A stretch of 64,000 nt of DNA, from the NCBI RefSeq assembly GCF_014204525.1, contig NZ_JACHLP010000001.1, forward strand, positions 930,001 to 994,000, given 5' to 3'. A model generated the notes under the pieces. That model had not been told where the DNA came from, searched no databases, and saw only the letters and a list, made by a program, of their open reading frames with translations. Both the position numbers and the translations under genes were made by a program. Positions 35,573 through 44,956 of this stretch are shown one piece after another (position 1 is the first letter of the stretch; each line of letters starts with the position of its first letter). Origin of the DNA: Roseateles oligotrophus. GTDB lineage: Bacteria; Pseudomonadota; Gammaproteobacteria; Burkholderiales; Burkholderiaceae_C.

Positions 35573-35967
35573 TTGTAAATCTTCTCGGGGTCCTTGAGTA
35601 CCGGCTCGACCGCCACCCAGCTGCCCGCTTCAAAACGTTGGTAAAAGCAGCTGTGCCGCCCGGTGTGGCAGGCAATTGAAGGTGACTCGGGCTCATGCCC
35701 CTGCTGCGTGATGCGCAGCAGGATCACATCGTTATCGCAGTCCAGGCGCATCTCGTGCACCTTCTGGATATGGCCGGATTCCTCGCCCTTGTGCCAGAGC
35801 TTGTTGCGCGAGCGGCTCCAGTACACCGCCTCGCCCTTGTCCATGGTCAGTTGCAAGGCCTCGCGATTCATCCAGGCAAACATCAGCACATCGCCCGTGC
35901 CATGCTCCTGCGCGATCACCGGCACCAGGCCGGCGGCGTCCCATTTGATGTGATCCAAGCAGTTCAT
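35569..35967 (-). CDS. hisI: phosphoribosyl-AMP cyclohydrolase
   Basis: Third step of histidine synthesis, 132 aa. Motifs [34 protein letters not shown], the metal-binding [12 protein letters not shown] and [13 protein letters not shown] with zinc cysteines. The rest of the his operon is not seen directly upstream; the next gene upstream is mutT. Confidence 0.95.
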   Translation of the reverse strand: MNCLDHIKWDAAGLVPVIAQEHGTGDVLMFAWMNREALQLTMDKGEAVYWSRSRNKLWHKGEESGHIQKVHEMRLDCDNDVILLRITQQGHEPESPSIACHTGRHSCFYQRFEAGSWVAVEPVLKDPEKIYK

Positions 35968-35995
35968 CGCCCTGAGTGTAGTGGGGGGGCGGAGC

Positions 35996-36475
35996 TCAGG
36001 CCTCAGCCCCCGTCAGATAGGTGGCGCCGACAAAGCCGCGTTCGGCGGCAAACCAGTCCAGCACGGGAATGGTGCCGGGCAGGACCGGCTGCACCTGCAC
36101 CGGCAGCTCCTGCCAGGCCATGGCCTGCTGCTCGCGCATCTCGAACTCGCCGCTCCACTCGTAGACCTTGCAGAAGTGCAGGCGCACACGGGCATGCTCG
36201 TAGTCCATGGTCAGCTCCTGCCAGGCATGGGCCGAGCCTATCGTGATGCCCAGCTCCTCGTGCAGCTCGCGCGCCAGCGCCTGCTCCACGCTCTCACCCG
36301 CCTCCAGCTTGCCGCCGGGGAATTCCCAGTAGCCGGCATAGACCTTGCCGACCGGGCGTGAGGTCAGCAGAAAACGCCCTTCGCGGCCCTGGGCATCGCG
36401 CTCCACCAGCACGCCCACGGCCACATCCACGGCCTTGCGGACAGCCGCCACGGATTCTTCTTGTTCTTGCTTCAA
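35996..36475 (-). CDS. mutT: NUDIX hydrolase, MutT-like 8-oxo-dGTP diphosphatase
   Basis: 159 aa. NUDIX box [20 protein letters not shown] then EL, within residues about 54-76. [11 protein letters not shown] before it is typical of MutT. Sanitises oxidised dGTP. The frame starts with TTG at 36475 with a purine-rich SD; an internal GTG near VDVAVGVLV is an alternative. It follows the DUF815 gene by 9 bp. Confidence 0.85.
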   Translation of the reverse strand: MKQEQEESVAAVRKAVDVAVGVLVERDAQGREGRFLLTSRPVGKVYAGYWEFPGGKLEAGESVEQALARELHEELGITIGSAHAWQELTMDYEHARVRLHFCKVYEWSGEFEMREQQAMAWQELPVQVQPVLPGTIPVLDWFAAERGFVGATYLTGAEA

Positions 36476-36484
36476 ATCAAACTC

Positions 36485-37420
36485 TCAGACATGGTCCAGA
36501 CCTTCGGGAGGCGGGGTGCTGGCCGCGGCATGGCTAGGTTCCTGCGAGGCCTCCAGCCCGCCGCGCCCGGCCAGATCGCGGGCAAACTGATAAGCCACCC
36601 GGCCCGAGCGCGAGCCGCGCTCCAGCGCCCACACCAGGGCCGGCTGGCGGGCGGCCGTGATCTGCGCCTCGCTCACGCCCAGGGCGCGCAACCACTGGGC
36701 GGCAATGGCCAGGTATTCGTCCTGGCTGAAGGGGTAGAAGCTCAGCCAGAGGCCGAAGCGCTCGGACAGCGAGATCTTCTCCTCCACCGCCTCGCCGGGA
36801 TGGACCTCGCCGTCCTCGGTGTGCTTGTAGCCCAGGTTGTCGCGCATCTGCTCGGGCAGCAGGTGGCGGCGATTGCTGGTGGCGTAGATCAGCAGATTGT
36901 CGCTGGCGGCGGCGACCGAACCGTCCAGCACCGACTTCAAGGCCTTGTAGCCGGCCTCGCCCTCGTCGAAGCTGAGGTCGTCGCAAAAGATCACAAAACG
37001 CTCGGGCCTCTCCGCCACCAGCTCGATCAGATCGGGCAGCTCGACCAGATCGGCCTTGTCCACCTCGATCAGGCGCAGGCCTTGCGGCGCGAACTCGTTC
37101 AAGCAGGCCTTGATCAGCGAACTCTTGCCCGTGCCGCGCGCGCCGGTCAGCAAGACATTGTTGGCGGGCCGGCCGGCCACGAACTGGGCGGTGTTCTGCA
37201 GCAGGCGCTGCTTTTGCGGCTCGACTTCCTGCAAATCCTGCAGGCGGATCTGCGCCACATGGCGCACCGGCTCCAGCACGCAGCGCCCCGCCCGTTTGCG
37301 GTAGCGGAAGGCCAGCGAGGCCGACCAATCGGGCGCCGCCGCAGCCGGCGGCAGCAAGGCCTCCATCCGCGCCAGCAGGCCCTCGGCCCGCGCCAGCAAT
37401 GCGTGCAGGGAATCCGTCAT
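36485..37420 (-). CDS. DUF815 family AAA ATPase
   Basis: 311 aa. Walker A GARGTGKSSLIKA, Walker B-like FVIFCDDLSFDEGEAGYKAL, sensor-like IYATSNRRHLLPE. The family (YcjX/DUF815 annotation style, ATP-binding protein) is widespread in Burkholderiales; role unknown. It is cytosolic. It lies in one direction with mutT downstream and slmA upstream. Confidence 0.85.
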   Translation of the reverse strand: MTDSLHALLARAEGLLARMEALLPPAAAAPDWSASLAFRYRKRAGRCVLEPVRHVAQIRLQDLQEVEPQKQRLLQNTAQFVAGRPANNVLLTGARGTGKSSLIKACLNEFAPQGLRLIEVDKADLVELPDLIELVAERPERFVIFCDDLSFDEGEAGYKALKSVLDGSVAAASDNLLIYATSNRRHLLPEQMRDNLGYKHTEDGEVHPGEAVEEKISLSERFGLWLSFYPFSQDEYLAIAAQWLRALGVSEAQITAARQPALVWALERGSRSGRVAYQFARDLAGRGGLEASQEPSHAAASTPPPEGLDHV

Positions 37421-37435
37421 GGCAAGCCCGCGAAA

Positions 37436-38140
37436 TCAGGCCACCAGCAGCTTGAGCGAGAACTCCAGCTGCTCGGTCGGCAGGCGCTTGAAGCCCGAGC
37501 GGGCATAGCGCTGCAGGCGGCCAATCATGAAGCTCAAGAGCACCGAGGCCTGGGCATTGGCCTCCACCGTGGGCGTGGCCGAACCGCGCGCCTCGGCGGC
37601 ATTGCGCAAGACCTGGCGCAGCGTGGATTCGATGCGGTCGAAGAACTGGTTCATGCGCGCCACCAGGCGCTCGTTCTCGTAGACCAGGGCATCGCCCACC
37701 ATCACGCGGGTCATGCCGGGATTGCGCTCGCCGAACTGCATCAGCACGGCGACGATCTTCTGCGCCTGGGCCTGGCCCGAACCTTCGCGCTCGACGATCT
37801 GGTTCAGCAGGGTGAAGATGCTACCCTCGATGAACTCGATCAGGCCTTCAAACATCTGCGCCTTGCTGGCGAAATGGCGGTACAGCGCCGCCTCGCTGAC
37901 GGACAGCTTGGCCGCCAGCGCGGCGGTGGTGACGCGGTCGGCGCCGGGCTGCTCCAGCATGCCGGCCAGGGTCTGCAGGATCTGCACGCGGCGCTCGCCG
38001 GGCTTGGGTCGCTTGCGGGCCGGTGCGGCCTCGGCCGGAGCCTCATCCGAAGCCGGCAAGGGGGTTTGCGCCACAGGCAGGGCCACCTCCTCGCTGACGG
38101 CGGATTCGGACGGAGACAGAGCGGGCAAGGAGGCGGGCAT
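37436..38140 (-). CDS. slmA: nucleoid occlusion factor SlmA (TetR family)
   Basis: 234 aa. TetR-type helix-turn-helix in TTAALAAKLSVSEAALYRHF, preceded by RRVQILQTLAGMLEQPGADR. The C-terminal half matches SlmA (FIEGSIFTLLNQIVERE, MTRVMVGDALVYENERL). SlmA blocks FtsZ assembly over the chromosome. A Pro/Ala/Glu-rich N-terminal tail of about 60 residues precedes the domain; start at MPASLPALS. Its usual neighbours argB and the HAD gene are close, with a response regulator gene between. Confidence 0.87.
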   Translation of the reverse strand: MPASLPALSPSESAVSEEVALPVAQTPLPASDEAPAEAAPARKRPKPGERRVQILQTLAGMLEQPGADRVTTAALAAKLSVSEAALYRHFASKAQMFEGLIEFIEGSIFTLLNQIVEREGSGQAQAQKIVAVLMQFGERNPGMTRVMVGDALVYENERLVARMNQFFDRIESTLRQVLRNAAEARGSATPTVEANAQASVLLSFMIGRLQRYARSGFKRLPTEQLEFSLKLLVA

Positions 38141-38222
38141 CGGGGGACAGGATTCAAGGGGGAGATTGGCCGGGATTCTGTCACAGCCGGCAAGCCCCTC
38201 AAGCTGGCCGCCGCCGCCAGCC

Positions 38223-38912
38223 TCAGTCGCGCAACCAGCCCAGCCGCCTGGCTTCGTAGATGGCCTCCACCTTGGAGCGCACATGCAGTTTGCGATAGAC
38301 CCGCTTCACATAGGTGGTCACCGTGTGCGAAGACACGCTCATGAATTGCGCGATCTCGTCAAAGGTGAAACCCTTGGCCGCCAGATGCAGCACCCGCGAC
38401 TCCTGCTCCGACAGGGCAATCGCATCCTCCTCCAGCAGCGCGCCCATCGAGGGGTCTTGCGGCACGGGCATGGGCGCCCCCGCAGGGGCCGGCGCCAGGC
38501 GCAGCAGCAGGCGGCGCGCGATGATGGGGCTGATGGGGCTGCCGCCGGCCCGCAGGCTGCGCAGCTGGCCCGGCAGGTCCAGGGCCAGGCTGTCCTTCAG
38601 CAGATAGCCGGTGGCACCGGCCTCGATGCTGGACAGCACATGCTGCTCGTCCCCGAACACCGAGATCACCATCACCTCGCAATCGGGTTTGACATGGGAG
38701 GCGTGGCGTATCAGTTCGATCCCGCTGCCGCCCGGCAGGTCCAGATCGACCAGCAAGACATCGGGGCGGTATTGGTCGAACAAACGCATGCCCTGGATCA
38801 GATCGGGCGCGACGCCCAGCAACTGGATGTCGCGAACATTGGTCAGGGAGTGCACGAAGGCATCGCGAAACCGGGCCTGGTCTTCAACAATCAGCACGGA
38901 AAAAGTAGGCAT
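38223..38912 (-). CDS. orphan LuxR-type response regulator
   Basis: 229 aa. Receiver domain: acidic pair ED (10-11), phospho-acceptor Asp56 in DVLLVDLDLPGGSG, and Lys in GYLLKDS. NarL/LuxR HTH: LSEQESRVLHLAAKGFTFDE then IAQFMSVSSHTVTTYVKRVY. No histidine kinase gene is nearby. The start chosen is MPTFSVLIVEDQ. An upstream in-frame extension of 23 codons is possible. Confidence 0.87.
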   Translation of the reverse strand: MPTFSVLIVEDQARFRDAFVHSLTNVRDIQLLGVAPDLIQGMRLFDQYRPDVLLVDLDLPGGSGIELIRHASHVKPDCEVMVISVFGDEQHVLSSIEAGATGYLLKDSLALDLPGQLRSLRAGGSPISPIIARRLLLRLAPAPAGAPMPVPQDPSMGALLEEDAIALSEQESRVLHLAAKGFTFDEIAQFMSVSSHTVTTYVKRVYRKLHVRSKVEAIYEARRLGWLRD

Positions 38913-39135
38913 GGATTTCACGGTAATGACAAAGCTCTTCAAACGGTCGGCCGGTGCCGCGAGCCGCTCAGCACGCGTCACCGGGATGTCACACCATAAC
39001 GCGCCACCTCTTCAAAACTCACCCTACGATCATGGGATCAATACGCAGCGAAATGCCAACTATCACCGGTATCTTCAGCTTTCATCGAGGCAGACCGGTT
39101 GGCCCCGAGGTTTAGACCGAGCTCCTTAATTGCGC

Positions 39136-39819
39136 TCAACGCAAGAGTTGGCGCAGGCTGCTAAGGCGCCGGTCCACATAGGCCGGGCGGCCGCGCAGGC
39201 CGCGCCCGCCAAGCGGGCCTTGGGTCTTGCTGGCGGCACGCAGCCAACGCTGCATCCAGACCGTCCGCATGCCCACGCGGCGGGCGGATTTTTGATGTTC
39301 CAAGGTGTCTTCGACCAGGATGCAGTCGGCCGGCCGCAGGCGCAGCCGGGCCAGCAGATGGCGGAATAGGCGGGCGTCTGGCTTGGGCCGCAACTCGCCA
39401 AACATGGCCATCTGTTCCATCGCGATCACGGCCTCAAAACAGTCTGCCACGCCCAAGGCCCGCAGCACCCGCAAGGCGTAGGCCAGGGGTGCGTTGGTCA
39501 GGAGGAATTTGCGCCCGGGCAGCTCGCGCAGAGCGGCCAGATCGTGGGCATGGCTGTGCACATGCGACTCCAGGCTCGGCAAGGCATGGGTCTCGTGCAG
39601 GAAATGGGCGGCGCTGACGCCGTGGTGCTTGACCAGGCCCAGCAAGGTGGCGCCGTAGCGCCGCCAGTAAAGGCCGCGCAAACGGCTGGCCTCGGCGGCA
39701 TCCACCTGCAGATGGCGGGCGATGTAGTCCGTCATCGCCGCCGACAGCTCGCCAAACACCTGGGCCGAGGCATTGTGCAAGGTGTTGTCGAGATCGAAGA
39801 ACCAGACGGGCGCCCGCAC
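39136..39819 (-). CDS. HAD family pyrimidine 5'-nucleotidase-like phosphatase
   Basis: 227 aa. HAD motif I WFFDLDNTLHNA (both aspartates), motif II LLTNAP, and motif III/IV KPDARLF with CILVEDTLEHQKSAR. Matches the SDT1-like pyrimidine 5'-nucleotidase group, which dephosphorylates UMP/CMP-type substrates; substrate not proven. GTG start. It follows argB by about 75 bp on the same strand, a common pairing. Confidence 0.82.
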   Translation of the reverse strand: MRAPVWFFDLDNTLHNASAQVFGELSAAMTDYIARHLQVDAAEASRLRGLYWRRYGATLLGLVKHHGVSAAHFLHETHALPSLESHVHSHAHDLAALRELPGRKFLLTNAPLAYALRVLRALGVADCFEAVIAMEQMAMFGELRPKPDARLFRHLLARLRLRPADCILVEDTLEHQKSARRVGMRTVWMQRWLRAASKTQGPLGGRGLRGRPAYVDRRLSSLRQLLR

Positions 39820-39832
39820 GATGCCTGCCGAA

Positions 39833-39915
39833 TCAGTGGGGGCGAATCATTGCAAGTCCTCGCTTCGCTCAGACGCGGAACAAGCCTTCGCTCCCTCAAT
39901 GGGAGCGAATCATTG
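39833..39915. repeat. direct repeat duplicating the last codons of argB, with an internal hairpin
   Basis: Two 20-bp copies, 39833-39852 and 39896-39915, differ at two positions and are 63 bp apart. The second copy is the end of argB (minus-strand codons for MIRSH and stop). The first would read MIRPH and stop in the same frame. Between them, TTCGCTCCC (39888-39896) pairs with GGGAGCGAA (39901-39909) and GGAACAA with TTGTTCC outside it. Confidence 0.6.
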
Positions 39916-40816
39916 TTCCGTAAGCTTGATCGCTGAGGATCTCCAGCAGCATCGCATGCGGCACGCGGCCGTCGATGATGTGGACGGCGTTGACGCCGCT
40001 GCGGGCGGCGTCCAGGGCCGAGGCGATCTTGGGCAGCATGCCGCCGGACAGGGTGCCGTCGGCGAACAAGGCGTCGATCTCGCGGGCACTGAGGTCGGTC
40101 AGCAGATTGCCGGCCTTGTCCAGCACGCCGGGCGTGTTGGTCAAGAGCACCAGCTTCTCGGCCTTCAGCACCTCGGCCAGCTTGCCGGCCACCACATCGG
40201 CGTTGATGTTGTAGCTCTCATTGCTCTCACCGAAACCGATGGGGCTGATGACGGGGATGAACTGATCGTCCTGCAGCGCCTTGACCACGCTGGGGTCGAT
40301 GCTGACGATATCGCCCACCTGGCCGATATCGTGTTCCTTGGCCGGATCGTCCTTGTCCAGCATCTTGAGCTTTTTGGCGCGGATCATGCCGCCGTCGCGG
40401 CCCGTCAGGCCCACGGCCTTGCCGCCGGCCACATTGATCAGGCCCACGATGTCTTGCTGCACCTGGCCGGCCAGCACCCACTCGACCACCTCCATGGTCT
40501 CCTCGTCGGTGACGCGCATGCCCTGGATGAAATGGCCCTTCTTGCCCAGGCGGCTCAGCGCACCCTCGATCTGCGGGCCGCCGCCATGCACGACCACCGG
40601 GTTCAGGCCCACCAGCTTCAGCAGCACCACGTCCTCGGCAAAGTCCTGCTGCAGGGCCGGGTCCGTCATGGCATTGCCGCCGTATTTGATGACGATGGTC
40701 TTGCCGTGGAATTTGCGGATGTAGGGCAGGGCCTGGGAGAGGATCTCCGCCTTCTCGCGCGGGGCGATGTGGGAGACATCCGTGGTGGCAGCGGGAGCGG
40801 CGGACTCGTGTTTCAT
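39896..40816 (-). CDS. argB: acetylglutamate kinase
   Basis: Second step of arginine synthesis, 306 aa. [12 protein letters not shown] with the ATP-binding lysine, [71 protein letters not shown] and [16 protein letters not shown] at 40816. The 3' end lies in a local duplication. Confidence 0.97.
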   Translation of the reverse strand: MKHESAAPAATTDVSHIAPREKAEILSQALPYIRKFHGKTIVIKYGGNAMTDPALQQDFAEDVVLLKLVGLNPVVVHGGGPQIEGALSRLGKKGHFIQGMRVTDEETMEVVEWVLAGQVQQDIVGLINVAGGKAVGLTGRDGGMIRAKKLKMLDKDDPAKEHDIGQVGDIVSIDPSVVKALQDDQFIPVISPIGFGESNESYNINADVVAGKLAEVLKAEKLVLLTNTPGVLDKAGNLLTDLSAREIDALFADGTLSGGMLPKIASALDAARSGVNAVHIIDGRVPHAMLLEILSDQAYGTMIRSH

Positions 40817-40925
40817 GACGGCGATGAAAGTAGCAGGAATGAGGCCGCGATTGTAGGGCGCACCCCGGCAAAACCCGGCGTCAGGGCAGAGACAATGCGG
40901 GCCATTTCTTCAATCAGGAGACCCT

Positions 40926-41366
40926 GTGATCGCCCTGCTGCAAAGAGTCAAACACGCCCAGGTCGAAGTGGCCGGCCGGGTGGTGGGCGCCATCGGCCCA
41001 GGCCTGGCTGTGCTGGTCTGTGCCGAGCCCGGCGATACCGAGGCGCAGGCCGACAAGCTGATCAACAAGGTGCTGGGCCTGCGCATCTTCGGCGACGCGG
41101 CGGGCAAGATGAATCTGAGCCTGCAGGATGTGCGGGGCGGGCTCTTGATCGTCTCGCAATTCACGCTGGCGGCCGACACCAGCAGCGGCAAACGCCCCAG
41201 CTTTACGGGTGCTGCGGGGCCAGAGCTGGGCCGCCGCCTCTACGAGCACTGCCTGGCCCAGGCGCGGCGCCTGCACCCCGAGGTGGCGGGCGGCGAATTC
41301 GGCGCCGATATGCAGCTGAGCCTGCTCAACGACGGGCCGGTGACCATCCCGCTACGCGTGAACTAA
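40926..41366 (+). CDS. dtd: D-aminoacyl-tRNA deacylase
   Basis: 146 aa. Removes D-amino acids (and glycine from tRNA-Ala) from tRNA. Motifs [36 protein letters not shown] and [10 protein letters not shown], the last containing the GP dipeptide of the active site. GTG start with AGGAG five bases upstream. Convergent with the Bug gene; the stops overlap by 4 bp. Confidence 0.95.
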   Translation: MIALLQRVKHAQVEVAGRVVGAIGPGLAVLVCAEPGDTEAQADKLINKVLGLRIFGDAAGKMNLSLQDVRGGLLIVSQFTLAADTSSGKRPSFTGAAGPELGRRLYEHCLAQARRLHPEVAGGEFGADMQLSLLNDGPVTIPLRVN

Positions 41367-42367
41367 TCGGCATAACTGCCCGCCGCACGTATCACCGCGC
41401 CCCATTTGGCGATCTCGGCCTTGACGAACTTCTTGTGCTCGGCGCCCTGGCTGCGGCCGTCTTCGATCAAGGTGGCGCCCTGGGCGGCCTGCGCGGCGCG
41501 AAAAGCCGGGTCGGCCCTGAGCTGCTGCAGGGCGGCGGCGAGCTTGTCCAGCGCCGGCTTGGGCGTGCCATGCGGGGCGTACAAGCCATGCCAGACCGAG
41601 ACCGAAAAACCCTTCAGCCCCAGCTCATCCAGCGTGGGCACGGCGGCCAGATTGGGCAGCGTCGTCAGGCGCTGGGTGCTGGTCACGGCATAGGCCTTGA
41701 TGCGGCCACGCGCGATCTGGGCGGCGGTGTCGCTGGTCTGGTCGCACAAAAGATCGACCTGATCGGCCAGCAGATCGGCCATGGCCGGCGAAGCACCGCG
41801 GTAGCGCACCGTGCGCAGGTCCAGATGGGTGACGCTGCGGAACAGCATGCCGCACAGATGCGAGGCCGAACCCTGGCCGGCATTGGCCAGATTGATCTTG
41901 CCGCGGTTGCTCACCATCCACTGGCTCAGCTCCGCATAGTTCTTGGCCGGCAGGCCGGGCCGGCCCACCAGCACCATGGGCAGCTCGTTGATCAGGCCCA
42001 GATAGTCAAAGTCTTCCAGCGGCTTGTAGCTCAGGCCCGGCACCAGGGAGGGCGCCGTGGCCATGCCGATGTGATGCAGCAGCAAGGTGTAGCCGTCGGC
42101 TGTGGCGCGCGCCACCTTGGCCGCGCCCACCGTGCCGCCACCGCCGCCAATGTTTTCGCGCTGCACCGCCACGCCCAGGGTTTTGCGCAGGGCCTCGGCC
42201 AGGTCGCGGGCCAGCAAATCGGTGGGGCCGCCGGCCGGAAAGGGTACGACCAGGGTGATGGGATGTTCGGGGAACTCCGCCCGCGCGCTCTGCGCCGCCA
42301 GCAGCCCCAAAGTTACGCTCAAAATAATTGTTAGCCGGCGCCTGCCGAATCGTTTTTTATTTGCCAT
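41363..42367 (-). CDS. Bug/TctC family tripartite tricarboxylate-type binding protein
   Basis: Periplasmic solute-binding protein, 334 aa. Signal peptide [19 protein letters not shown]. The Bug fold strings are [63 protein letters not shown] and VDLLCDQTS. No TctA/TctB permease genes are adjacent, which is usual for the many Bug proteins in Burkholderiales. The ligand is unknown. The start is set at MANKKRF. Confidence 0.87.
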   Translation of the reverse strand: MANKKRFGRRRLTIILSVTLGLLAAQSARAEFPEHPITLVVPFPAGGPTDLLARDLAEALRKTLGVAVQRENIGGGGGTVGAAKVARATADGYTLLLHHIGMATAPSLVPGLSYKPLEDFDYLGLINELPMVLVGRPGLPAKNYAELSQWMVSNRGKINLANAGQGSASHLCGMLFRSVTHLDLRTVRYRGASPAMADLLADQVDLLCDQTSDTAAQIARGRIKAYAVTSTQRLTTLPNLAAVPTLDELGLKGFSVSVWHGLYAPHGTPKPALDKLAAALQQLRADPAFRAAQAAQGATLIEDGRSQGAEHKKFVKAEIAKWGAVIRAAGSYAD

Positions 42368-42460
42368 CTCTCCCACCCGGCGCGAACGACCGCGCAGCTG
42401 GCATGCTAGGCCGGGGAGCGGCGGCGCCGCTAACGGGTATTACGTAGATCAGCGCAGGGC

Positions 42461-43741
42461 TCACTGATAGCTGCGCGCGTCCTCGATCACCTTGCCGTCA
42501 TTGGGCAGGCTGCCGGCCGGCAGCAGCAGCACCTCGCAGCGCAGCTTGGTGATCTCGCGCATGGCCTGGGCCAGGCCCTCGGCCAGGCCTTCGGGCGCCG
42601 CGCCCGCCAGCTCCACCTTCAGGCACATGCGGTCCTGCGCCATCTCGCCCTCCACCACCAGGCGCGCCCGGCCCAGGCCGGGAAAGCGCCGCAAGGCCTC
42701 GGCCACCTGGCCGGCATGGACAAACATGCCGCGCACCTTGGCCGACTGATCGGCCCGGCCCAGCCAGCCGCGGATGCGGCGATTGCTGCGCCCCGTGGGG
42801 CAGCTGCCGGGCATGAAGGCCGAGAGATCGCCGGTGCCGAAGCGGATCAGCGGGTAGCCGGGCGTCAGCGTGGTCACGACCAGCTCGCCCACCTCGCCAT
42901 CGGGCAGAGGCTCGCCCGTGCCTGGGCGGACGATCTCGACGATCACGCCTTCGGCCAGCACCAGGCCCTCGCGGGCCGCGGTCTCGTAGGCGATCAGGCC
43001 CAGATCGGCCGTGGCATAACACTGAAAACCCTGCACCCCGCGCGCCGCAAACCAGTCGCGCAGCGAGGGCGTGAAGGCCTCGCCGCTGAACAAGGCCTTG
43101 CGCAGGCTGCCGACATCCGCGGCGCTCTCGGCCGCCTTGTCCAGCAGAATCTTCAAAAAGCTGGGCGTGCCCACAAAACCCTGCGGGCGCAGCTCGACCA
43201 TGGCCTGCAGCTGCAGCTCGGTATTGCCCACGCCGCCGGGGAAGACGGTGAGCCCCAAGGCATGGGCGCCGCCTTCCATCATGGCGCCGGCCGGGGTCAG
43301 GTGGTAGCTGAAGCCGTTGTGCAGCAAGTCGCCGGCCCGCATGCCGGCGGCATGCAGGGCGCGGGCCACGCGCCAGTAGTCGGGGCCCTCACCATCGGCC
43401 TCGGGCTCGTAAATCGTGCCGGGCGACTGGAAGACCCGGCGCGCACCGCTGGCCCGCAGCAGGCCGGTCCAGCCGATGGCTGCAAAACCACCAAAGGGAT
43501 CCTCGGCCCGCTGTGCCTGCTGGCGGGCTAACAGCTCGCTCTTGCGTATCACCGGCAGCCGGGCCAGGGCGGCACGGCTATCGATGCTGCTGGCCGCCAC
43601 GCCGGCCAGGATCTCGGCATAGGCCCTGGTGTTGGCCTGGGCATGGGCGATCTGGGCCGGCAAGGCGGCCAGCAAGGCCTGCTCGCGCAGCTGCGGGTCG
43701 CGGGTTTCCAGCGCGTCAAAAAATGTGTCGGGGCTGGTCAT
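42461..43741 (-). CDS. phenylacetate-CoA-ligase-like AMP-forming enzyme
   Basis: 426 aa, PaaK-like branch of the adenylate-forming family. Readable: PVIRKSELLARQQ, GTIYEPEADG, FSYHLTPAGAMMEGGAHALG, FVGTPSFLKILL, YATADLGLIAYE, GEVGELVVTTL, YPLIRFGTGDLS and the C-terminal RIRGWLGRADQSAKVRGMFV. It probably activates an aromatic or branched acid to the CoA ester. Last gene of the ABC transporter operon; overlaps the preceding small gene by 4 bp. The substrate may be what the transporter imports. Confidence 0.83.
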   Translation of the reverse strand: MTSPDTFFDALETRDPQLREQALLAALPAQIAHAQANTRAYAEILAGVAASSIDSRAALARLPVIRKSELLARQQAQRAEDPFGGFAAIGWTGLLRASGARRVFQSPGTIYEPEADGEGPDYWRVARALHAAGMRAGDLLHNGFSYHLTPAGAMMEGGAHALGLTVFPGGVGNTELQLQAMVELRPQGFVGTPSFLKILLDKAAESAADVGSLRKALFSGEAFTPSLRDWFAARGVQGFQCYATADLGLIAYETAAREGLVLAEGVIVEIVRPGTGEPLPDGEVGELVVTTLTPGYPLIRFGTGDLSAFMPGSCPTGRSNRRIRGWLGRADQSAKVRGMFVHAGQVAEALRRFPGLGRARLVVEGEMAQDRMCLKVELAGAAPEGLAEGLAQAMREITKLRCEVLLLPAGSLPNDGKVIEDARSYQ

Positions 43742-44040
43742 TGGCTCTCATCCGTCCAGCGCGCCAGGCGGCGCTTGATCTCGTCTTGCAGGCTGCGCAC
43801 ATCGGCGCTGTTCTTGCAGAGCTTCAAATCCCATTCCGGCCTTTGCGCCGGGCGCTTGGCCAGGCGCGCCTGCAAGCACCCGTCGGCAAGGCTGAACTCC
43901 AGCACGACCTGGCCCTGCAGCAAAAAGCTGTCGCCGCGGTTCTGCAGCGCGCGCAGATCTCGCAGATGGCGCTTGAGCGTCAGCAAGGCCTGCTCGGGCT
44001 TGAAGGCCGGCGGGGCGAAAAAGTCTTCTTCCCCGCTCAT
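43738..44040 (-). CDS. small conserved protein of the branched-chain-type transporter operon
   Basis: 100 aa, starting at MSGEEDFFAPPAFKPEQALL. It has charged helices (TLKRHLRDLRALQNRG, VRSLQDEIKRRLARW) around a beta section (SFLLQGQVVLEFSLADGCLQ). No signal peptide. It overlaps livF upstream and the ligase gene downstream by 4 bp each (ATGA), which argues it is translated. I do not recognise a function. Confidence 0.7.
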   Translation of the reverse strand: MSGEEDFFAPPAFKPEQALLTLKRHLRDLRALQNRGDSFLLQGQVVLEFSLADGCLQARLAKRPAQRPEWDLKLCKNSADVRSLQDEIKRRLARWTDESQ

Positions 44041-44843
44041 GCCAGCCAGCGCTTTCTGCGCTTGTAGCTCTTCACGTCCTTGAAGCTCTTGCGGTCGCCA
44101 CCGCCGGTGCCGAGGTAAAACTCCTTCACGTCCTCGTTCTCGCGCAAGGCCTTGGCCTCGCCGTCCATCACCACCCGGCCGCTTTCCAGGATGTAGCCGT
44201 AGTCGGCATAACGCAAAGCCATGCTGGTGTTCTGCTCGGCCAGCAAAAAGGTCACGCCTTCCTTGCTGTTCAGGTCTTTGACGATCTCGAACACCTCCTC
44301 GACGATTTGCGGCGCCAGGCCCATGGAGGGCTCGTCCAGCAAGACCATCTTGGGATTGGCCATCAGGGCGCGGCCGATGGCGCACATCTGCTGCTCGCCG
44401 CCCGAGGTGTAGGCGGCTTGCGAAGTGCGTCGGGTCTTCAGCCGGGGGAAGTAGTTGTAGACCTTGTCCAGGGTCTGCTGCACGGCCTTGCTGCCGTCCT
44501 TGCGGGTGTAGGCGCCGGTCAGCAGGTTTTCCTCGATGCTGAGGTGGGCGAAGCAATGCCGGCCCTCCATCACCTGAACCACGCCGCGCTCCACCATCTC
44601 GGCCGTGCTGAGCTTGTGGATGGGCTCGCCGCGCAGCTCGATGGAACCCTTGGTGACCTCGCCGCGCTCCCCCGCCAGCAGATTGGAGACGGCCCGCAAG
44701 GTGGTGGTCTTGCCCGCGCCATTGCCGCCCAGCAAGGCGACGATGCCGCCCTCCTTCACCTGCAGGGACACGCCCTTGAGCACCAGGATCACATGGTTGT
44801 AGATGACCTCGATGCCGTTCACATTCAGCAGCACATTGCTCAT
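44037..44843 (-). CDS. livF: branched-chain-type ABC transporter ATP-binding protein LivF
   Basis: 268 aa. Walker A LLGGNGAGKTTTL, signature TSGGEQQMCAIGRAL (the usual LSGGQ reads TSGGE), Walker B MVLLDEPSMGLAP, H-loop region LLAEQNTSMAL. It energises the LivHM permease with LivG. A basic C-terminal tail (KRRKRWLA) follows. Confidence 0.92.
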   Translation of the reverse strand: MSNVLLNVNGIEVIYNHVILVLKGVSLQVKEGGIVALLGGNGAGKTTTLRAVSNLLAGERGEVTKGSIELRGEPIHKLSTAEMVERGVVQVMEGRHCFAHLSIEENLLTGAYTRKDGSKAVQQTLDKVYNYFPRLKTRRTSQAAYTSGGEQQMCAIGRALMANPKMVLLDEPSMGLAPQIVEEVFEIVKDLNSKEGVTFLLAEQNTSMALRYADYGYILESGRVVMDGEAKALRENEDVKEFYLGTGGGDRKSFKDVKSYKRRKRWLA

Positions 44844-44865
44844 TCTTGCCTCTTCAAATCAGCCC

Positions 44866-44940
44866 TAGGTCGGGTTGGCGTTAGCTAAACCCGACCTACC
44901 GGCGAAGCGTCGGGTTACGCTTTCGCTAACCCGACCTACC
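44866..44940. repeat. REP-like palindromic repeat pair
   Basis: TAGGTCGGGTT (44866-44876) pairs with AACCCGACCTA (44888-44898). A second palindrome, GTCGGGTT (44909-44916) and AACCCGAC (44928-44935), follows. AACCCGACCTACC occurs twice (44888-44900 and 44928-44940). The GTCGGGTTA...TAACCCGAC type is known from repetitive extragenic palindromes moved by RAYT transposases. It fills most of the gap between the binding-protein gene and livF. Confidence 0.75.
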
Positions 44941-44956
44941 TTCCTCACTCAGCGGA

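Noticed and set aside
39030-39113. A 27-codon plus-strand frame (MGSIRSEMPTITGIFSFHRG...) before the response regulator
   Set aside because: Considered as a signal peptide for the orphan regulator. No SD, no conservation evidence and opposite strand, so not reported as a gene.
39773-42334. An 853-codon plus-strand open frame across argB, dtd and the Bug gene
   Set aside because: It runs antisense through argB and the Bug gene and out of frame through dtd. The composition is typical of a shadow frame and no domain is readable.
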